From: Crocinitomicaceae bacterium
GTDB taxonomy: Bacteria > Bacteroidota > Bacteroidia > Flavobacteriales_D > Crocinitomicaceae
NCBI GenBank assembly: GCA_029251865.1
Contig: JAQXCN010000031.1
Location: 1 to 64,000, forward strand
Length of the DNA: 64,000 nucleotides
Reading direction: 5' to 3'
The notes beneath the pieces are model-generated. The model was given only the letters and a program-made list of their open reading frames with translations, was not told the DNA's origin and searched no databases. The translations under genes and the position numbers were made by a program. This document shows positions 10,142-19,007 of this stretch, one piece after another (position 1 is the stretch's first letter; each line of letters opens with the position of its first letter).

Positions 10142-12706
10142 CTACAAGAAGGCAGGCGGTTTACGGAACTCAATTTTCGCATCCTGAAAAATAGACGATG
10201 TATTTCTTATACTGACTAAAAAACTCTTATTCCCGCCAACAGGTGTCCAATATATAGACAAGGCCCAACAATGCATGTTTCTATTTAAAGAAAAGTTTGC
10301 ATTTGAAAGCCTCCGATCTACAACATTAAAATTCAAATTACCTGATAAATTCCAGCGCTTGGTAAAACTCAAATCACCGCGAACACTTAGAGATTGCACA
10401 AATGTATATGGATCCGGGTTACTTTCTGTGACATTTTGATTTGCGCGAATACTGTAGATGTGTGAGACATTCATTTTCCATGGAATATCAAAGAATACCA
10501 TATGCTCAGGATGCAACGCGAAATAATTATAGTCCGCGTTCCATTCATCATTCAATTTCGCGGTTTCATCTTTAATTTTTTCTCTATCTTTTTTAGGGGC
10601 GAAAACCATTGTTGTTGAAAAATTAACCGTTAAAAACCGCCCTAAACCTTGCTTACTTTGAAAGGCATAATCAGAGGTTACTCGACCATTCAGACTATCC
10701 CATGAATAGGGACTGAAAGTAGCATTAGTAACTACATTTAGCCAAGTTCTAGGACTGACGCGCATATTCATGCTAATATTTGATAGGTTCATTGAGTCCT
10801 TAAGAAAATCATAGTTCCCTGAGAATGACAACTGGTCAATAATCCTTATTTTTTTAAAACCAGTTACTGTATCCTTATCAGACTTTAATTTTAACTCAAA
10901 AGTATTGTTTAATGCGAAAGTTAAAAAAGAGGACTCTACAGAATTTCCGACAGAGTACAGACTCCTTTCATACTCTGAATAACTCAATGCAGCCTGATCT
11001 ACTCCAAAGCCACCCGTAATAAGTGGATTAATTAGAGGAACGTAACGGTAACTTAATTTCGGTGTCATAATATGACGCATTTTGGCTTGTTTTTTACCAA
11101 CGAAATTATAGTAGGAATAAAGCATTGTCGTCGCACTGACATTTAAATTAAACTCATGTGCGAAATCCGCAGCCTCTATTGTATCAACTGCGGTGGTGTT
11201 GTTAATCAAATCATAGGACTTCTCTATTCTCTGAAAATTAAGCTTTGTCGCATAATTTGCGCTAGGGGTTAATTTCAAAATGTTTTTAAACAACCCACCC
11301 GTAGTCTGAATGCTCATAGATTGCTTTGCTCCGTAAAGAAATTGCTGCCCAATACGATTGAAATCCCCTTGTGTAAGCAAAGAATCGGAAAAATTAGACC
11401 TGTTTTGTCCATCAAAATTATACGAGAAACCTACACGTTCTATGATTTTTTTCCACTCCTTATTTGAACGCTTGATAAATCTTTTAAAGGGAAATATCCG
11501 CGTCATATTTGCAGTAAAAATAGGACTTACAAGTGAAATTGATTCTGCTAAAGAGTTTTGTCTTAAGGAAATCTTCAACCCCATATTTAAGGGCTTACCT
11601 GGAAAGCTTCGGTTTAGATTGATATCCGAATTAAATGAATTGTTAAAATAAGTAGGATTGATAGGGTCTAAATTGTTTTTGGTTTCATTGTCAGATATAA
11701 AATTAACATTCGAAGAAAAAGACCAATTGGGGTTAGACTTTCGAGCCTTTCTATGCGACCAAAAAACAGTTGCTTTGTTACTCGTCTCATCTGTAGGAAA
11801 ACCAGTCTTATATTGCTGAAACCCTAAGGATAATTTCCCCGAATATGCATATCGTTTTGCGTAATCAAGATCATTTCGTAAGCCCCAACTCCCTCGGCTA
11901 TAGAGGTTGGCATAAACAGAGGTTTGAAAACGCTCATTTATTGGTATATAATACCCTAGATTTTGAAAACCAAAGCCAAATGCCGAGCCAGGGACCAACT
12001 CAGGGAATAAAATACCGTGGGTGCGTTCTTTTTGATTCGGAATTAAAGCAAATGGAAGACCAAAGGGTGTAGGAATTCCATTAATCCAAAGATTCATTGG
12101 TCCTGTTGCAATTCTTTTTTCAGGAACAATAACGCCCTTTGAAAGCTGAAAATGATAGTGGGGGTTTTTTTGATCACAAGTCGTTAGACGTCCTTTTAGA
12201 AGGTGAACTTCATCTGATGGGTGCCTCTTGGCTGTACCCATTTTAAAATAAAATTCATCTTGTTTAAGAGCAAGTTCTTTTATGAAACCTTTTTTTGTTT
12301 CAATGTTATAGCGCATCTCCTCACATTGCATTTTTTCTTGACCATCCTGGAATTCAGGATATTCAGTTGGTTGCCCCAGAGAGTCCAAAATATACTTTGC
12401 TGTAACTTCATTTTGATCCAAATCCACCTCTATATATCCTGCAGTTAAGGATATAGTACCCATATCCACTTGAGCACCGCCGTATAAAAAAACAAGCTTG
12501 TTTTTTAAATCACTGTAAATTGAATCTCTTGCACTATAAGTGATTACCTCATCTAAATCCGACTCATTCACATACAAAGTATCTCGAGATGCAACCTGTG
12601 CAGTAACAGTATTACCTAAATGCATTATTAACAAAGCAAGGGGTATAAAATATAGTATGGAATGAAGTTTGCTCAATAGGAGTGCACTAAATTTGTTTAT
12701 ATGCAA
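10142..12706 (-). CDS. lptD: LPS-assembly protein LptD/OstA-like outer-membrane protein
   Basis: N-terminal OstA-like segment (LFLYGGAQVDMGTISLTAGYIEVDLDQNEV; LTTCDQKNPHYHF) then a long beta-barrel; TTG start as given. Confidence 0.85.
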   Translation of the reverse strand: MHINKFSALLLSKLHSILYFIPLALLIMHLGNTVTAQVASRDTLYVNESDLDEVITYSARDSIYSDLKNKLVFLYGGAQVDMGTISLTAGYIEVDLDQNEVTAKYILDSLGQPTEYPEFQDGQEKMQCEEMRYNIETKKGFIKELALKQDEFYFKMGTAKRHPSDEVHLLKGRLTTCDQKNPHYHFQLSKGVIVPEKRIATGPMNLWINGIPTPFGLPFALIPNQKERTHGILFPELVPGSAFGFGFQNLGYYIPINERFQTSVYANLYSRGSWGLRNDLDYAKRYAYSGKLSLGFQQYKTGFPTDETSNKATVFWSHRKARKSNPNWSFSSNVNFISDNETKNNLDPINPTYFNNSFNSDINLNRSFPGKPLNMGLKISLRQNSLAESISLVSPIFTANMTRIFPFKRFIKRSNKEWKKIIERVGFSYNFDGQNRSNFSDSLLTQGDFNRIGQQFLYGAKQSMSIQTTGGLFKNILKLTPSANYATKLNFQRIEKSYDLINNTTAVDTIEAADFAHEFNLNVSATTMLYSYYNFVGKKQAKMRHIMTPKLSYRYVPLINPLITGGFGVDQAALSYSEYERSLYSVGNSVESSFLTFALNNTFELKLKSDKDTVTGFKKIRIIDQLSFSGNYDFLKDSMNLSNISMNMRVSPRTWLNVVTNATFSPYSWDSLNGRVTSDYAFQSKQGLGRFLTVNFSTTMVFAPKKDREKIKDETAKLNDEWNADYNYFALHPEHMVFFDIPWKMNVSHIYSIRANQNVTESNPDPYTFVQSLSVRGDLSFTKRWNLSGNLNFNVVDRRLSNANFSLNRNMHCWALSIYWTPVGGNKSFLVSIRNTSSIFQDAKIEFRKPPAFL
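12688..12695 (+). promoter_or_regulatory. -7 box (TAAATTTG) upstream of amidase gene
   Basis: TAnnTTTG match 5 nt upstream of ATG 12701, TTTG 16 nt further upstream. Confidence 0.45.
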
Positions 12707-13903
12707 GTCGATAGGACAAAATTACCAATTTTACGATTGTATACGGTTAACGTATTACGAACCTTTTTATTGGTTCAGATTATTTTTTGTGGTATCCAAA
12801 GATTTTCAAGCCAAAAACTAATTGAAACTGTTGTGATTGATGCAGGTCACGGTGGTCATGATCCCGGCTGTCATGGTAAATTCTCTCAAGAAAAACATGT
12901 CTGCTTATCGATGGCTCTTAAGCTCGGAAAACTCATTAAAGATAAATATCCAAGTCTAAAAATAGTTTACACGAGAGATAAGGATGTCTTCGTTGAACTT
13001 GGTGAAAGGGCAAACATTGCGAATAAAGTCAAAGCAGATTTATTTATTTGTATACATGCTAATGCTGCATCACCCGCGGCATATGGAACTGAAACCTATG
13101 TGCTTGGCCTTCACCGCTCAGAGGCACAGCAAAAAGTAGCTTCGCGCGAAAATTCAATCATTGCTCTGGAGGAAGATGGTGGTGCTCAATATCAAAACTT
13201 CGACCTATCCCCAGATGCCATTATTGCAAAGAGACTTCAGTTGTCTGTTTTCCTAGATCATGCAATAACATTTGCTCAATTTCTTCAAGCAGAATTTAAA
13301 AAATTAGGCCGTAGAGATCGCGGTGTAAAACAAGCAGGGTTCATGGTACTTTACAGGACCACAATGCCAAGTGTTCTGATTGAAACAGGTTTTCTAACCA
13401 ATCCGAATGAAGAAGGTTTTATAGGGAAAGATGCAGGGCAGAATAAAATGGCAAAAGCGATGCTTACAGCATTTGACAACTATAAAGCCGCAATAGAAGG
13501 AACAGATATTCCTCAAGTAAGTGAGGAAAAGCCTACTCCTAAAGAAAATTCAGAAACAGTAATAGAAACAATAAAAACGACTGAAGAACCGGAGCCAAGC
13601 TTTCTAGAAAAAGTGAATGAGGATGAAAAAAATAAGGGTCTTATTTTTCGGGTTCAAATCCTTAGCCTCAACACAAAAATAGGAGCCGATTCATACCGCT
13701 TAAAAGGAGAACCTAATACCTTTGAATACCAACAAGGAGGTTTATATAAGTATTGCTCAAAAGGCTTTAAAGACAACATTCAAGATGCTATTAGTTACAA
13801 AGTAGAGATGAGAGAAAAAGGCTTTAAAGGAGCATTTGTGGTTGCTTTCTTGCACGGAGAACGCATAAGTATCGAAAAAGCACGTAAATTAGTAAAAAAT
13901 TAA
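12701..13903 (+). CDS. N-acetylmuramoyl-L-alanine amidase with C-terminal SPOR-like segment
   Basis: VVIDAGHGGHDPGCHG, KIVYTRDKD, ADLFICIHANAA, PSVLIETGFLTNPNEE; TTG at 12737 is an alternative start. Confidence 0.92.
   Translation: MQVDRTKLPILRLYTVNVLRTFLLVQIIFCGIQRFSSQKLIETVVIDAGHGGHDPGCHGKFSQEKHVCLSMALKLGKLIKDKYPSLKIVYTRDKDVFVELGERANIANKVKADLFICIHANAASPAAYGTETYVLGLHRSEAQQKVASRENSIIALEEDGGAQYQNFDLSPDAIIAKRLQLSVFLDHAITFAQFLQAEFKKLGRRDRGVKQAGFMVLYRTTMPSVLIETGFLTNPNEEGFIGKDAGQNKMAKAMLTAFDNYKAAIEGTDIPQVSEEKPTPKENSETVIETIKTTEEPEPSFLEKVNEDEKNKGLIFRVQILSLNTKIGADSYRLKGEPNTFEYQQGGLYKYCSKGFKDNIQDAISYKVEMREKGFKGAFVVAFLHGERISIEKARKLVKN
12717..12724 (-). promoter_or_regulatory. -7 box (TAATTTTG) upstream of lptD
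   Basis: TAnnTTTG match on the minus strand 10 nt upstream of TTG 12706; no clear -33 element. Confidence 0.35.
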
Positions 13904-13906
13904 ATT

Positions 13907-14944
13907 TTGAAATTTCAAAAGGAAATAAAAGCTGGTCTAGTCGCTATTATTGCGATTACCATTCTAATCTTTGGTATCAATTTCTTGAAAGGCTACAGCT
14001 TTTTTGGTGGTGATGACATTTATCACTCCTACTTTGAAAACTCAAACCAATTAATGGTTTCCAGTGATGTAATTCTCAATGGTGTTGTTATTGGGAAAGT
14101 TGTGAATGTTGAGATTCTTCCTGAAAACAAACCGAATAGAAGAGTTAAAATAACATTTAATGTTCAAAACGGAAATGTAAAAATCACGAAAGGAAGTACG
14201 GTCGAAATCGGATCACCTGATTTCTTTTCAAAAGGCTTAATTTTAAAAACAAATCCATCCAATAAAGAGGAATATAAAAAAGGCGCTGAAATCCCAGGTG
14301 TAAAATCAAGCTTAGACCTTGCTTATCAGGTTAAAGAATACGCTGACCCAATTACACAAAAACTTCAGACCATGATGATCTCTGTGGATAATATGGTCAA
14401 TTCACTATCGGCATTTTGGGATTCAACTGCAACCTCGGAAATTGAAGGAAGTTTCAATCGTGTTAAAACAACCATAGATAAGTTAGGGAATGCTGCAGAA
14501 GAAATTGAACTTTTTGTAGCACAGGAACGTCTTCAATTTTCAAGAATAATGTCAAATGTGGAAAGCATTACAGTCAATCTTAAAAAGAGTAATACCGAAG
14601 TCTCCCAGATCATTGGGAATACTAAAAAGATTTCTGATGATCTTGTTTCTGCAGATTTTAAAGGAATCATACTGGACGCAAATACATCGATTCAAAAGAT
14701 AAACGCATTACTTAGTGAGGTAGAAAATGGTACGGGCACTATGAGTAAGTTGTTATATGATGAACAACTATATATAGAACTTGTTGAATCCAATAAAAAA
14801 CTTCAAGATCTCGTGGAGGACCTTACGCTTCATCCTGAACGGTACATTCACTTTTCACTACTTGGCTCTAAGACAAAAGGCACAACCCTCAGCCCAAAAG
14901 AGGAAAGAAAGCTTAGAAAAGTTTTAGATACGATTCAAGACTAA
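13907..14944 (+). CDS. MlaD/MCE-domain lipid-transport protein
   Basis: N-terminal TM then MCE domain (SSDVILNGVVIGKVVNVEI...STVEIGSPDFFSKGLILKT); TTG start. Confidence 0.88.
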   Translation: MKFQKEIKAGLVAIIAITILIFGINFLKGYSFFGGDDIYHSYFENSNQLMVSSDVILNGVVIGKVVNVEILPENKPNRRVKITFNVQNGNVKITKGSTVEIGSPDFFSKGLILKTNPSNKEEYKKGAEIPGVKSSLDLAYQVKEYADPITQKLQTMMISVDNMVNSLSAFWDSTATSEIEGSFNRVKTTIDKLGNAAEEIELFVAQERLQFSRIMSNVESITVNLKKSNTEVSQIIGNTKKISDDLVSADFKGIILDANTSIQKINALLSEVENGTGTMSKLLYDEQLYIELVESNKKLQDLVEDLTLHPERYIHFSLLGSKTKGTTLSPKEERKLRKVLDTIQD

Positions 14945-15123
14945 GCTCAATTCAAGACCTAGATCAAAGTTTTATTACAAGTTCCTTGTTGAAGTTGCAA
15001 AATGTAAGCAACTATAATTACCTTTATTCTAGTTATTAAATTATATTATTTTAGCCGCTTTATCTTGTTATGCGTGCATAGTAAAATAAGTTTAACTATA
15101 TTTGAATAGACAACAAAAATTGT

Positions 15124-16461
15124 ATGAATATTAGTGTGATTCTTTTCGCCATAATTGCAATTATCGGCACATCTTTTTTCTCCTACAATATCTGGAAAAT
15201 CAAATACAACATAAATTTGGGCCTCCCGACTGAGCGATCTGGACAAAGAGGCAAAAGATTAAAAACGATGTTGCTTGTTGCTTTTGGACAAAAGAAAATG
15301 TTTTCAAGACCGATACCAGCATTACTTCATCTTTGTCTATACGTTGCTTTTGTCATCACACAAATAGAGCTTTTTGAAATAATTACAGATGGACTATTAC
15401 ACGAGCATAGATTCTTCCGTAATGGACTAGGCGGATTTTATACCTTCACCATTAGTTTCATTGAAATCCTTTCTGTTTTAGCCTTCTTCGCTACAATCAT
15501 TTTTCTAGCAAGGAGGAATCTATTAAAACTTCCACGTTTAAATATGAAAGAGATGATCGGCTGGCCCACTAAAGATGCCAACCTGATATTGATTTTCGAA
15601 CTGGTTTTACTCATCTGTATTTTTACGATGAACGGAACGGATGAAGTCCTTTTTCAACGCGGCGCATCGCACGCTGATATGGGAACAAATGGTAGCTTCG
15701 GATTTAGTGTTTCATCCTTCTTGGGGCCTTTACTTTTTGATGGTTTATCAACAGAGTCACTGCATTTCGCGGAAAGAATGGGTTGGTGGGGACATCTACT
15801 CATGGTTCTCGGATTCCTAAATTACTTGCCTTATTCAAAACACTTCCATATCCTTTTGGCTTTCCCAAACACCTACTACTCCAACCTTGAAGCTAAGGGT
15901 AAATTCACAAATATGGAAAGTGTAACCAAAGAAGTGAAACTCATGATGGATCCAACAGCCGATCCTTATGCTGCACCAGACCCTGATGCACCTCCCCCAT
16001 CACGGTTTGGAGCAAAAGACGTTAGTGATTTAAGTTGGAAAAACCTTATGGACGCATACACTTGTACAGAATGCGGCCGTTGCACTTCCTCTTGTCCGGC
16101 AAACATTACTGGAAAGTTATTGTCCCCAAGAAAAATAATGATGGATACAAGAGATCGATTGGTCGAAGTAGGAGAATCCAAAAGAAAAAACGGAAAAGAC
16201 TTTGAGGATGGAAAAGCACTTCTCGGTGATTATATTTCAGAGGAGGAACTCTGGGCTTGTACATCTTGCAATGCTTGCGTAGATGAATGCCCTGTAAATA
16301 TTGACCCGCTGTCCATTATAATAGACCTTAGAAGGTTCCTAGTTATGGAGGAGTCTAAAATACCCAATGAACTTACGGGTATGCTTACCAATATTGAAAA
16401 CAACGGTGCTCCTTGGCAATTTTCACAAAACGATAGATTAAACTGGGCAAATGAAGAGTAA
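15124..16461 (+). CDS. Membrane-anchored (4Fe-4S)2 heterodisulfide-reductase-like protein
   Basis: N-terminal TM helices; CTECGRCTSSCP and CTSCNACVDECP ferredoxin motifs. Confidence 0.88.
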   Translation: MNISVILFAIIAIIGTSFFSYNIWKIKYNINLGLPTERSGQRGKRLKTMLLVAFGQKKMFSRPIPALLHLCLYVAFVITQIELFEIITDGLLHEHRFFRNGLGGFYTFTISFIEILSVLAFFATIIFLARRNLLKLPRLNMKEMIGWPTKDANLILIFELVLLICIFTMNGTDEVLFQRGASHADMGTNGSFGFSVSSFLGPLLFDGLSTESLHFAERMGWWGHLLMVLGFLNYLPYSKHFHILLAFPNTYYSNLEAKGKFTNMESVTKEVKLMMDPTADPYAAPDPDAPPPSRFGAKDVSDLSWKNLMDAYTCTECGRCTSSCPANITGKLLSPRKIMMDTRDRLVEVGESKRKNGKDFEDGKALLGDYISEEELWACTSCNACVDECPVNIDPLSIIIDLRRFLVMEESKIPNELTGMLTNIENNGAPWQFSQNDRLNWANEE

Positions 16462-16885
16462 TAAAGAAGATTTCAAATTATTAGATGCAACAGAAGATGG
16501 GAAATCTATTTCGCCTGTACTTCCCGACGAAGTCAAAAACTATATGATTGATATCGATGGCACAATTTGCGATGATATACCAAATGAAGAACCTGAAAGG
16601 ATGGCAACAGCTGCCCTATATGATGACGCATTAGAAACAATTAATACTTGGTTTGAACAGGGACATATCATCACCTTCTTCACTTCAAGAATTGAGGAAC
16701 ACAGGGATGTTACAGAAAAATGGCTCAAAGAAAACGGATTCAATTATCACGGTTTACTTATGGGTAAACCTCGTGGCGGCAACTACCATTGGATAGATAA
16801 TCATATTGTAAGAGCCACAAGGTATACAGGTAAATTCACGAATCTGGTAGAAAAAAGTGCAAACATTCAAGTTTTTAAAGAATAA
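16451..16885 (+). CDS. HAD-like hydrolase
   Basis: MIDIDGTICDDIP (DxDGT), TFFTSR, KPRGGNYHWIDN; sits between two Fe-S genes. Confidence 0.75.
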   Translation: MKSNKEDFKLLDATEDGKSISPVLPDEVKNYMIDIDGTICDDIPNEEPERMATAALYDDALETINTWFEQGHIITFFTSRIEEHRDVTEKWLKENGFNYHGLLMGKPRGGNYHWIDNHIVRATRYTGKFTNLVEKSANIQVFKE

Positions 16886-16888
16886 AAA

Positions 16889-17677
16889 ATGAGTATTCAA
16901 GTACCAACAATGGCCGAAATGACGGCAAAAGGTGAACATCCAGATATCTTGTTTTGGGTAGGTTGTTCGGGCAGCTTCGATGATCGAGCCAAGAAAATCA
17001 CAAAAGCTCTTGTTAAAATACTTAATAAATGCAAAGTATCTTTTGCTGTTTTAGGAAGTGAAGAAAGTTGCTCTGGTGACCCTGCAAAACGTGCAGGTAA
17101 CGAATTCACGTATCAGATGCAAGCCATGATGAACATTGAGGTTCTTAACGGATATGAGGTGAAAAAGATTGTTACTGCATGTCCCCACTGCTTTAACACC
17201 TTAAAAAATGAATATCCAGAGTTGGGCGGTGATTATGAAGTTGTTCACCATACTCAACTTATTCAGGATCTAATAAATACAGGTAAATTAACTTTGGAAT
17301 CATCGGGGACCTTCAAAGGAAAAAAAATCACATTCCATGACCCCTGTTACCTTGGAAGAGCAAATGATGTTTACGAAGCACCCAGACAGCTTATTGCCAA
17401 ATTGGATGCTGAACTTGTTGAAATGAAACGCTGCAAGTCGAAAGGTCTTTGCTGTGGAGCAGGCGGCGCTCAAATGTTCAAGGAGGCTGAAAAAGGAAAT
17501 AAAGAAATCAATATTGAACGTACTGAAGATGCAACTGAAACCAAGGCTGCAGTTATCGCAACGGGTTGTCCTTTCTGCAATACCATGATGACAGATGGAA
17601 TCAAGAATGCAGAAAAGGAAGCAGAAATAAAAGTACTTGACATAGCTGAACTTATTGCAAATGCAGCTGAACTTTAA
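16889..17677 (+). CDS. CCG-domain (HdrB/GlpC-type) Fe-S protein
   Basis: Two CCG-type modules: WVGCSG...ESCSGD...TACPHCFNTLK and DPCYLGR...GLCCGAGG...TGCPFCNTMM. Confidence 0.9.
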   Translation: MSIQVPTMAEMTAKGEHPDILFWVGCSGSFDDRAKKITKALVKILNKCKVSFAVLGSEESCSGDPAKRAGNEFTYQMQAMMNIEVLNGYEVKKIVTACPHCFNTLKNEYPELGGDYEVVHHTQLIQDLINTGKLTLESSGTFKGKKITFHDPCYLGRANDVYEAPRQLIAKLDAELVEMKRCKSKGLCCGAGGAQMFKEAEKGNKEINIERTEDATETKAAVIATGCPFCNTMMTDGIKNAEKEAEIKVLDIAELIANAAEL

Positions 17678-18125
17678 AAATTTATTCCCAGAATTCAACG
17701 GTAACAGTCGTGTTTGGACTTACCTATGTAACCGTAAACTTACCGTATTAGAGGTCAATGAAATTCAACAAGAACTAGACGGCTTTACGCAGTCTTGGAA
17801 AGCGCATCAAAAACAATTGAATGCCACTGCAACGATTCTTTTCAATCAATACATCATATTTGCCGTAGACGAATCGGCTGCTGAAATTACGGGATGCTCC
17901 ATTGATAGCTCTGTTCATTTCATGAAAACATTACAAGTGAAAATTCAAGCTGACTTTTTCGATCGATTAAATGTATTGGTAAAAGAAGATTCGAACATCA
18001 AGCTGATTTCATATCATGACATTGAAAATTATAAAGGAGCGTCTGTTTTTAATCCAAGCATTGATCGACTAAATGACCTACGTGAAAAATGGCTCGTTGA
18101 AATCAAAAACGCACCCTACTTTTAA
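17655..18125 (+). CDS. Conserved Bacteroidetes protein of unknown function
   Basis: 156-aa ORF overlapping the upstream CDS by 23 nt; no Walker or ABC signature motif. Confidence 0.6.
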   Translation: MQMQLNFKNLFPEFNGNSRVWTYLCNRKLTVLEVNEIQQELDGFTQSWKAHQKQLNATATILFNQYIIFAVDESAAEITGCSIDSSVHFMKTLQVKIQADFFDRLNVLVKEDSNIKLISYHDIENYKGASVFNPSIDRLNDLREKWLVEIKNAPYF

Positions 18126-19000
18126 TAAGAGCTGGATGCTCCCCCAATCTTTTCGATGGGATGCCAAGTAGTTTTGAGTTCTTGAAAAGCAGTGATAAAC
18201 GCAAGGCCTTGACCATTTTCCGTCTTTAAATCGGCTGACATTTCACGCACACGCTTCAGATTATCTACAGCTGCCAATTGAATATCCTTACGAAAGCGGC
18301 TCGCTTTATCGATGAAAAGAGCATTTACATCCATGTGCGCAGAAAGTGGTGACCAAAGCTCCTCAACAGAACCTGTAAGTATATTTACAACACCACCAGG
18401 GACATCAGAGGTATTTAACACCTCAGCAAATGTAATCGCAGTTAAAGGAAGTTTTTCTGAAGCAACCAACACACAAGAGTTCCCTCCTGCAATAATTGGC
18501 ATTACATAAGATATAAGATCAAGCAAAGAGGAAGTAGCTGGCATTAGTACACCGACAAGACCAATAGACTCATTTGTTGAAAAATTAAAATGAGACGAGC
18601 TCACAGGGTTAACCGTGCTTGATACTTGATTAAATTTATCACACCAACCTGCATAGTAGACAATTCTATCAATTGCACTCTCTACCTCGACAGTGGCCTC
18701 TTTTTTAGTAAAGCTTTGAAGCATTAGTTCTTCAACGAATTGCGCACTTCTTCCCTCAAGAATTTCAGCTATTCTATAAAGTATTTGACCTCTATTGAAT
18801 GCGGTACGTTCTTGCCACGCCCCTTGTGCCTTTCTTGCAGTTTGTACCGCATTACGGACATCTTTTCTTGAACTTAAGCAGATATTTGCAACGGGCTCAT
18901 TATTCGCATTTAATGCTTTATAAAATCGTCCGGACTCTGTTCTTGGAAATTTACCACCAATAAAAATTTTATAAGTCTTTAATACCTCTAATCTATTCAT
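18122..19000 (-). CDS. Truncated/non-catalytic aldehyde dehydrogenase-like protein
   Basis: ALDH N-terminal (NAD-binding) fold similarity (IFIGGKFPRTESGRFY..., VGVLMPATSSLLDLISYVMPIIAGGNSCVLVASEKLPLTAI, VPGGVVNILTG) without the Cys loop. Confidence 0.85.
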   Translation of the reverse strand: MNRLEVLKTYKIFIGGKFPRTESGRFYKALNANNEPVANICLSSRKDVRNAVQTARKAQGAWQERTAFNRGQILYRIAEILEGRSAQFVEELMLQSFTKKEATVEVESAIDRIVYYAGWCDKFNQVSSTVNPVSSSHFNFSTNESIGLVGVLMPATSSLLDLISYVMPIIAGGNSCVLVASEKLPLTAITFAEVLNTSDVPGGVVNILTGSVEELWSPLSAHMDVNALFIDKASRFRKDIQLAAVDNLKRVREMSADLKTENGQGLAFITAFQELKTTWHPIEKIGGASSSY

Positions 19001-19007
19001 AAACTAT

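Noticed and set aside
13651-13665. GGTTCAAATCC resembling a tRNA T-loop
   Set aside because: Lies in frame inside the amidase CDS, with no cloverleaf or acceptor stem around it.
14994-15012. GTTGC...GCAAC inverted repeat downstream of the MlaD-like gene
   Set aside because: 5-bp stem with a 9-nt loop and no T tract; chance occurrence likely.
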